Shown here piece by piece: positions 6,904 through 11,337 of a stretch of 11,337 bases of DNA; within the stretch, counting starts at the first letter, position 1; each line of letters begins with the position of its first letter. This DNA is from Candidatus Izemoplasma sp. (GTDB taxonomy: Bacteria; Bacillota_I; Bacilli_A; Izemoplasmatales; Izemoplasmataceae): positions 1-11,337 of the forward strand of contig JAOZSP010000031.1 of assembly GCA_029939615.1 (NCBI GenBank), given 5' to 3'. The notes beneath the pieces were generated by a model. It ran no database searches. It worked only from the letters and a program-made list of their open reading frames with translations, and had not been told where the DNA came from. A program made the translations under genes and the position numbers.

Positions 6904-7953
6904 ATGGATAACCAAGAAAATAGTCATAAAAGACGCGTGAGATATAAAGGGAAATATCCCAAAAAGTATAAAGAGAAATATAAAGAGTTACAACCGGAAA
7001 AATATGGAGAAATAGTTGATCATGTTATTAAAAAAGGTAGTACACCTGCAGGAATGCATATTTCTATAATGGTTAAAGAAATTTTAGAATTTTTGCAAAT
7101 AAAACCAGGGCAAATTGGGTTAGACGCTACTTTAGGTTATGGAGGTCATTCTATAGAGATGCTTAAGTGTTTAGATATGAAGGGACATTTATATGGATTA
7201 GATATAGATCCTATCGAGTTACCTAAAACAAAAGAACGCCTTGAAAAACAAGGCTTTGATTCAAGTATATTAACAATCAAACAAATAAATTTTTCTAAAA
7301 TTGATGAAGTAGTACTAGAATCAGGATTGCTTGATTTTGTGCTTGCGGATTTAGGAGTGTCATCGATGCAAATAGATAATCCTGATAGAGGATTTTCCTA
7401 TAAAACTGAGGGACCTTTAGATTTAAGAATGAATCCTGAAAAAGGAATTTCAGCTGCGACTCGTTTAAGACGAATATCACAACCAGCTTTATCAGGAATG
7501 TTAATTGAAAATGCAGATGAACCTCATGCAGAAATTATAGCAAAAGCTATAGTTGCTCAAATTAAAAAAGGCATACAAATAAGCACGACTAGGCATCTGT
7601 ATCAAATAATAGAACAAGCACTACAATTTATCCCCGCAAGTAACAGAGATTATGAGATAAAGAAATCTTGTCAAAGATTATTTCAAGCATTAAGAATTGA
7701 CGTAAATCAAGAATTTCAAGCAATTTATGATTTCTTAGAAAAACTACCTGACGCTTTAGCTTCAGGAGGACGAGTTGCTATTTTATCATTTCACTCAGGA
7801 GAAGATAGACTAGTTAAAAAATCATTTAAGAGATTATTAAAAGCTGGTGTATATAAAGAAATTGCACCCAAAATAATAAGACCTTCAGAAGAAGAATGTA
7901 ATATAAATAGACGAGCTCGTTCAACCAAAATGAGATGGGCAATAAAAGCATAA
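6904..7953 (+). CDS. rsmH: RsmH/MraW-like SAM-dependent rRNA cytosine-N4 methyltransferase, with basic N-terminal extension
   Basis: 349 residues. Canonical RsmH methylates N4 of cytosine 1402 in the 16S rRNA P-site region with S-adenosylmethionine. Family signatures are all present in order: the SAM motif DATLGYGGHS (74-83), DLGVSSMQ (149-156), RGFSY (162-166), GPLDLRM (170-176), FQALRIDVN (260-268), LSFHSGEDRLVK (294-305) and RARSTKMR (337-344). Differences: about 44 extra basic residues (KYPKKYKEKYKELQPEKY) lie before the region aligned with the usual start. The normal HxPVLL opening becomes MHISIMV, and FHSLED is FHSGED. No mraZ, ftsL or pbp neighbour is present, so this is probably a paralog of the main rsmH or a relocated one. 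ATG at 6904 follows AAGGTGGTG; the GTGs at 6892 and 6895 lie in that ribosome binding site. Enzyme class firm; exact RNA target unproven. Confidence 0.85.
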   Translation: MDNQENSHKRRVRYKGKYPKKYKEKYKELQPEKYGEIVDHVIKKGSTPAGMHISIMVKEILEFLQIKPGQIGLDATLGYGGHSIEMLKCLDMKGHLYGLDIDPIELPKTKERLEKQGFDSSILTIKQINFSKIDEVVLESGLLDFVLADLGVSSMQIDNPDRGFSYKTEGPLDLRMNPEKGISAATRLRRISQPALSGMLIENADEPHAEIIAKAIVAQIKKGIQISTTRHLYQIIEQALQFIPASNRDYEIKKSCQRLFQALRIDVNQEFQAIYDFLEKLPDALASGGRVAILSFHSGEDRLVKKSFKRLLKAGVYKEIAPKIIRPSEEECNINRRARSTKMRWAIKA

Positions 7954-7985
7954 GAAAACAACTTTAAGTTAGAAAAGTTGTTTTC
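7954..7985 (+). terminator. Rho-independent terminator after the RsmH-like gene
   Basis: A perfect 12-base stem (GAAAACAACTTT at 7954-7965 against 7974-7985) with an eight-base loop begins right after the stop. T-runs follow (the TTTTC end of the stem, then a run of seven T near 7993-7999). It closes the winged-helix/RsmH unit. Confidence 0.75.
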
Positions 7986-8101
7986 ATTTGGATTTTTTTG
8001 ATGACGGGGATTATGGTGTTAAATGGGATGTGTAGCACACGAACTATCTAATGTGAAGACATTTAATACTAGCATTGAAAATGGAGTAGGTTAATGTATA
8101 C

Positions 8102-8120
8102 AAGTTCTTGACAAGCACTT
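8102..8120. promoter_or_regulatory. Imperfect dyad overlapping the hppA -35 box
   Basis: AAGT-T-CTTG-A-CAAG-C-ACTT is a 19-base inverted repeat with one unpaired position per arm, centred on 8111 and covering the -35 hexamer. Its symmetry and position are those of a repressor or activator site for a dimeric protein. No cognate regulator is adjacent, so the function is inferred. Confidence 0.4.
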
Positions 8121-8137
8121 ATGAAAAAACGTATAAT
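8108..8137 (+). promoter_or_regulatory. Consensus sigma-A promoter of hppA
   Basis: A perfect -35 TTGACA (8108-8113) is followed after 18 bases by a perfect -10 TATAAT (8132-8137). Transcription should begin near 8144. The leader of about 23 bases carries GGGAGG before the ATG at 8167. The region from 7986 to 8101 shows no gene that I can support. Confidence 0.8.
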
Positions 8138-8166
8138 TAATTTATAATATTTTTGGGAGGTAACAG

Positions 8167-10338
8167 ATGAGCACAACGATTATTTTAACATTAGGTATCA
8201 TTATTGCACTAGGAGCATTGGGATATGCTTTTTATTTGTATCGAAAGGTATTAGCATTCGATGAGGGAAATGAAAAAGTACGTGAAATCAGTTCGTATAT
8301 TAAAGAAGGAGCAAACGCCTTTTTACGAAGTGAGTACAAAGTAATTTATTCTTATATCGCAATTGCAACAATTGTAATATTTGTAGGTTTTTTCTACGGA
8401 TACGATAGTATTTCTGGTTTAACTTCTAACAGTAATACAAATGTAATTATTGAACAAACTGAGTATTCGGCATTATTCTTCGCCCTTGGAACATCACTAT
8501 CGTTTTTACTAGGTTCATTATTTAGTTTAGCTGCTGGTTTCATTGGTATGAAAAGTGCAACAAATGCCAATTCAAGAACTGCAACAGCAGCAGAACAAAG
8601 TGGAATGGTAAAAGCTTTGGATGTTGCTTTTAAAGGCGGTAGTGTTATGGGTATGGGTGTAGTTGGATTTGGTTTACTAGGATTGTTAATAGTAATCTCA
8701 ATATCTTTCGCACTAAACGTTGATCCTTACGAAGCAATTACTTACGCAGCAGGATACAGTTTAGGTGCTTCATCAATTGCCTTATTCGGTCGTGTTGGTG
8801 GAGGAATCTTTACAAAAGCAGCAGATGTTGCTGCAGATTTAGTTGGTAAAATTGAAGCAGGAATTCCTGAAGACGATCCTCGTAACCCTGCAGTTATTGC
8901 AGACAATGTTGGAGATAATGTTGGAGATGTAGCTGGTATGGGAAGCGATTTATTAGAATCATATGTTTCTAGTATTATTGGAGCAGCAACAATGGCTGCA
9001 TTAGTATTTACTGCAGCTGAACGTATGAACGGTATTTTATTTGTACTTACAATTGCATTTGCTGGAGTATTTTCTTCTATCATTGGATCATTCTTTGTTC
9101 GTGGTAAAGAAGGAAAAAATCCTTTTAAAACGCTTAAAATAGGAACATATGTAAGTGCTGGATTATTTATCGTGCTTGCATTTATCGCAAACCTATTATT
9201 CTTAGACACAATAAATTCAGAATTATTTATTGATCATAATGATGTATTAATGAATATGAAACAAATTTCATTTGGTATGGCTCCATTTATATCAATCATC
9301 ATTGGGTTAGCTGTTGGTGTATTAATTGGTCTTGTATCAGAGTATTATACATCATCAGACTATAAGCATGTTAAGAACATTGCTAAGCAATCGCAAACAG
9401 GCCATGCTACAAACATTATCGCGGGAATAGCAACTGGTATGGAATCTAGTTTAATTCCAGTATTAATCTTAGCTACTGGTATTATTAGTTCTTATTACTT
9501 TGGTGGATTACTAGGAGTTGGACTTGCAGCAGTTGGGATGTTATCTACTGCGGGTATTACTGTAAGTGTTGATGCTTATGGACCAATTGCAGATAACGCA
9601 GGTGGAATAGCTGAAATGAGTGGATTAGATAAAAGTGTTAGAAAAATTACAGACAAATTAGATGCTGTAGGTAATACAACAGCAGCAATTGAAAAAGGAT
9701 TCGCAATCGGATCAGCTGCAATGACTTCTATAGCTTTATTTAGTGCATTTATTAGAAAAGCAGGACTTTCAGCAATTGATATTGCTCAACCAAAAGTTAT
9801 CGCTGGATTAATTGTTGGTGCAATGTTAGCATTCTTCTTCTCATCATTGGTTATTAGATCAGTTGGTAAGGCTGCTAATGAAATGATTAATGAAGTAAGA
9901 CGTCAATTTAGAGAAATGCCTGGTATCTTAAACTATACGCAAAAACCAGACTATAAAAGATGTGTAACAATATCTACAAATGCAGCACTTAAAGAAATGA
10001 TTTTACCAGCTATACTTGCAATAGCTACACCAATTACTGTTGGTTTTGTATTTGGAGCAGAAGTACTTGGCGGAATGCTAGCGGGAACATTAGCTACTGG
10101 AATCATGTTAGCGATATTTATGGCTAACTCAGGTGGAGCATGGGATAACGCTAAAAAATTAATTGAAACTGGTGAATATGGTGGTAAAGGTAGTGAAGCT
10201 CATAAAGCTTCAGTTACAGGAGATACAGTTGGAGATCCATTTAAGGATACAGCTGGACCATCTATTGATATCTTAATTAAATTAATGACAACTATAAGTT
10301 TAGTATTTGCTGCAGCGTTTGGAATGGGATTAATTTAA
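8167..10338 (+). CDS. hppA: Membrane-bound ion-translocating inorganic pyrophosphatase (K+-dependent type, probable Na+ or H+ pump)
   Basis: 723 residues, the full length of the family. It couples hydrolysis of pyrophosphate to pumping of Na+ and/or H+ out of the cell. The chain is almost entirely membrane helices, about 16 as in the family. Catalytic motifs: DVAADLVGK (220-228), EDDPRNPAVIADNVGDNVGD (235-254, Mg-pyrophosphate ligands), DAYGPIADNAGG (469-480), SGGAWDNAKK (655-664) and SVTGDTVGDPFKDTAGPS (682-699). The GNTTAA stretch (502-507) has Ala where K+-independent enzymes carry Lys, so it should be K+-activated. Glu264 in DLLESY corresponds to the conserved gate glutamate. From sequence alone I cannot decide between a Na+ and an H+ pump; relatives in anaerobic Gram-positives are often Na+ pumps. 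The ATG is six bases after GGGAGG. It is transcribed alone between its own promoter and terminator. Confidence 0.95.
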   Translation: MSTTIILTLGIIIALGALGYAFYLYRKVLAFDEGNEKVREISSYIKEGANAFLRSEYKVIYSYIAIATIVIFVGFFYGYDSISGLTSNSNTNVIIEQTEYSALFFALGTSLSFLLGSLFSLAAGFIGMKSATNANSRTATAAEQSGMVKALDVAFKGGSVMGMGVVGFGLLGLLIVISISFALNVDPYEAITYAAGYSLGASSIALFGRVGGGIFTKAADVAADLVGKIEAGIPEDDPRNPAVIADNVGDNVGDVAGMGSDLLESYVSSIIGAATMAALVFTAAERMNGILFVLTIAFAGVFSSIIGSFFVRGKEGKNPFKTLKIGTYVSAGLFIVLAFIANLLFLDTINSELFIDHNDVLMNMKQISFGMAPFISIIIGLAVGVLIGLVSEYYTSSDYKHVKNIAKQSQTGHATNIIAGIATGMESSLIPVLILATGIISSYYFGGLLGVGLAAVGMLSTAGITVSVDAYGPIADNAGGIAEMSGLDKSVRKITDKLDAVGNTTAAIEKGFAIGSAAMTSIALFSAFIRKAGLSAIDIAQPKVIAGLIVGAMLAFFFSSLVIRSVGKAANEMINEVRRQFREMPGILNYTQKPDYKRCVTISTNAALKEMILPAILAIATPITVGFVFGAEVLGGMLAGTLATGIMLAIFMANSGGAWDNAKKLIETGEYGGKGSEAHKASVTGDTVGDPFKDTAGPSIDILIKLMTTISLVFAAAFGMGLI

Positions 10339-10415
10339 GTAGCTTATTAGACACTATTAAAGCTAAAAGACAGAAAAGTTTTTCCGATGTCATTAAGTTA
10401 AGAAAAAAGAAGAAT

Positions 10416-10452
10416 GATCTTCTCACAAAAATGTGAGGGGATCCTTTTTTTT
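10416..10452 (+). terminator. Rho-independent terminator of hppA
   Basis: A 12-base stem (GATCTTCTCACA at 10416-10427 against TGTGAGGGGATC at 10432-10443, two G-U pairs on RNA) with loop AAAA is followed by C and eight T (10445-10452). It is the strongest terminator in the window, 77 bases after the hppA stop. Confidence 0.85.
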
Positions 10453-11337
10453 ATATGTATGAAATCCACCTCTTTTTGAAGTTTTATTCAACAAAAGACT
10501 TGACAAAGTCTCTAAAATTTGCGGTGTAGCCCCTGAAAGTGTAAAAACTAAAAGGAGGCTATACATTATGCAATATTCAAAATATCTAAAATCGAAACTC
10601 AACGATGTAATTGTTGAAGTTGCGATGAATTCTGATTTCACTCGATCAAGGAAACTAGATTTCACCATTGTCTTTAATTCTATTCTCACTATGGGTGGCA
10701 ACTCTCTTAATTATGAAATGCTTGAACTTTATAATTATTGTCAATCAACACCTACCGCTTCAGCTTTTGTTCAAGCTAGAGCCAAGATTCTCCCATCTGC
10801 TTTTTCTCATGTTTTTAATGAATTCTCTAATCGTTTACGAAAACCTAAGAAGTATCGAGGATATAATTTGTTAGCTGTTGACGGATCTAGACTAAACATC
10901 TTTCGTAACTCTATGGATTTAGAATCTCATGTTGAACGAAGTGTCGGTAAAGGCTTTAACGCACTAGTTCTTTCTGCTATGTATGATTTGAATAATCATA
11001 TCTATACTGATGCGGTTATTCAACCCATTAATAAACTTGGTGAACGTGGAGCTTTGATTGATATGTTGCCTAATGTTAGGCAAAAATCAATTATCATTTG
11101 TGATAGAGGCTATGAGAGTTATAATACTTTTGCTCACTTTGATAATCTAGATATGAATTTTATTGTTCGGATTAAAGATGTCTCTAGTAACGGGATATTG
11201 TCCAATCGGAATTTGACTTCAACTGCTGAATTTGATATACCCCTTACCGTAAATGTCACCAACTATCAAAGAAAGGCATATGAAATCTTTACATAATTGT
11301 AAGTTCTCTCCTTCAATATCACGTTTTGATTTTTCAA
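10453..11337 (+). mobile_element. Left part of an IS4-family-type insertion sequence, running off the window
   Basis: The transposase gene at 10568 and its leader are all that is visible of this element. The right end is beyond the window, so terminal inverted repeats and target duplication cannot be identified. The left boundary is taken as just after the hppA terminator and is approximate: it may lie anywhere between about 10453 and 10540. Two small hairpins lie in the leader, TTGAA/TTCAA (10476-10491) and GACTT/AAGTC (10497-10510). No promoter with good boxes is evident. Confidence 0.6.
10568..11337 (+). pseudogene. IS4-type DDE transposase, N-terminal part, probably frameshifted at about 11255-11296
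   Basis: The open frame from ATG 10568 (AGGAGG nine bases ahead) encodes 242 residues and stops at 11294-11296, well short of the roughly 400 or more residues usual for IS4-type transposases. The DDE signatures seen are LLAVDGSRLN with the first Asp (105) and IIICDRGYESYN with the second (179), then FIVRIKD (198-204). The conserved glutamate region (YREK-like) is missing. In the +1 frame from 11280 to the window end the sequence reads MKSLHNCKFSPSISRFDFS, which looks like continuing transposase. That points to a one-base frameshift between about 11255 and 11296. It could be a mutation, a sequencing error or, less likely, programmed frameshifting. The copy is probably inactive. Confidence 0.75.

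Noticed and set aside
8001..8051. A 16-codon frame between the terminator and the hppA promoter
   Set aside because: No ribosome binding site, no promoter and no recognisable sequence; expected by chance.
8742..9209. Open frame of 155 codons on the minus strand
   Set aside because: Antisense to the core of hppA, low-complexity Ser/Ala/Pro composition mirroring the sense codons, no start signals.
10423..10701. Minus-strand frame of 92 codons over the IS start
   Set aside because: It runs through the hppA terminator and antisense to the transposase, so it is not a credible gene.
1..11337. CRISPR arrays, tRNA or rRNA genes, riboswitches, toxin-antitoxin or known defence systems
   Set aside because: No regularly spaced repeats, no cloverleaf or conserved rRNA sequence, and no recognised defence proteins were seen. 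The XRE-CPBP pair is not a toxin-antitoxin family that I can name.

Overview
The window is AT-rich bacterial DNA using the standard genetic code. TGA ends the alpha/beta hydrolase gene and tryptophan is encoded by TGG, so this is not a code-4 mollicute. Strong AGGAGG-type ribosome binding sites, TTGACA/TATAAT promoters, T-tailed hairpin terminators, a K+-dependent-type membrane pyrophosphatase and single-membrane lifestyle genes suggest a low-GC Gram-positive (Bacillota). A deep branch next to the mollicutes such as Haloplasmatales/Izemoplasmatales is possible, but that placement is an impression and not a demonstrated assignment.

Layout. 1-1355 (minus strand): a small autoregulated two-gene unit. 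It has an XRE-type repressor whose sigma-A promoter is covered by two tandem copies of a TAGTGTAA/TTACACTA operator, translationally overlapped with a CPBP-family membrane protease. A hairpin terminator separates it from an upstream minus-strand orphan gene (1356-1811). 2006-4070 (plus strand): an extended -10 promoter drives an alpha/beta hydrolase overlapped by ATGA with a two-TM protein resembling only the front part of a MacB/FtsX permease. A 66-residue fragment follows, possibly the start of a GNAT acetyltransferase, and then a bidirectional terminator. 4071-6322 (minus strand): a one-base-overlapped pair, an N-terminally anchored extracellular protein with fibronectin-III-like beta domains and an MscS-family mechanosensitive channel. 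6564-7985 (plus strand): a small predicted winged-helix protein and an RsmH/MraW-like rRNA methyltransferase with a basic N-terminal extension, outside the usual division/cell-wall cluster, ending in a strong terminator. 8102-10452 (plus strand): a monocistronic ion-pumping pyrophosphatase gene (hppA) with a consensus promoter overlapped by a dyad, and its own terminator. 10453-11337: the left part of an IS4-type insertion sequence whose transposase frame breaks at 11296.

The genes mostly form independent two-gene units and not one pathway. Several concern the membrane or cell surface (CPBP protease, MacB-like fragment, surface protein plus MscS, ion-pumping pyrophosphatase). I see no convincing new multi-gene defence or mobile system. 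The most distinctive elements are the tandem operator of the XRE-CPBP unit, the surface protein/MscS pair, the winged-helix/RsmH-like pair and the dyad over the hppA promoter.
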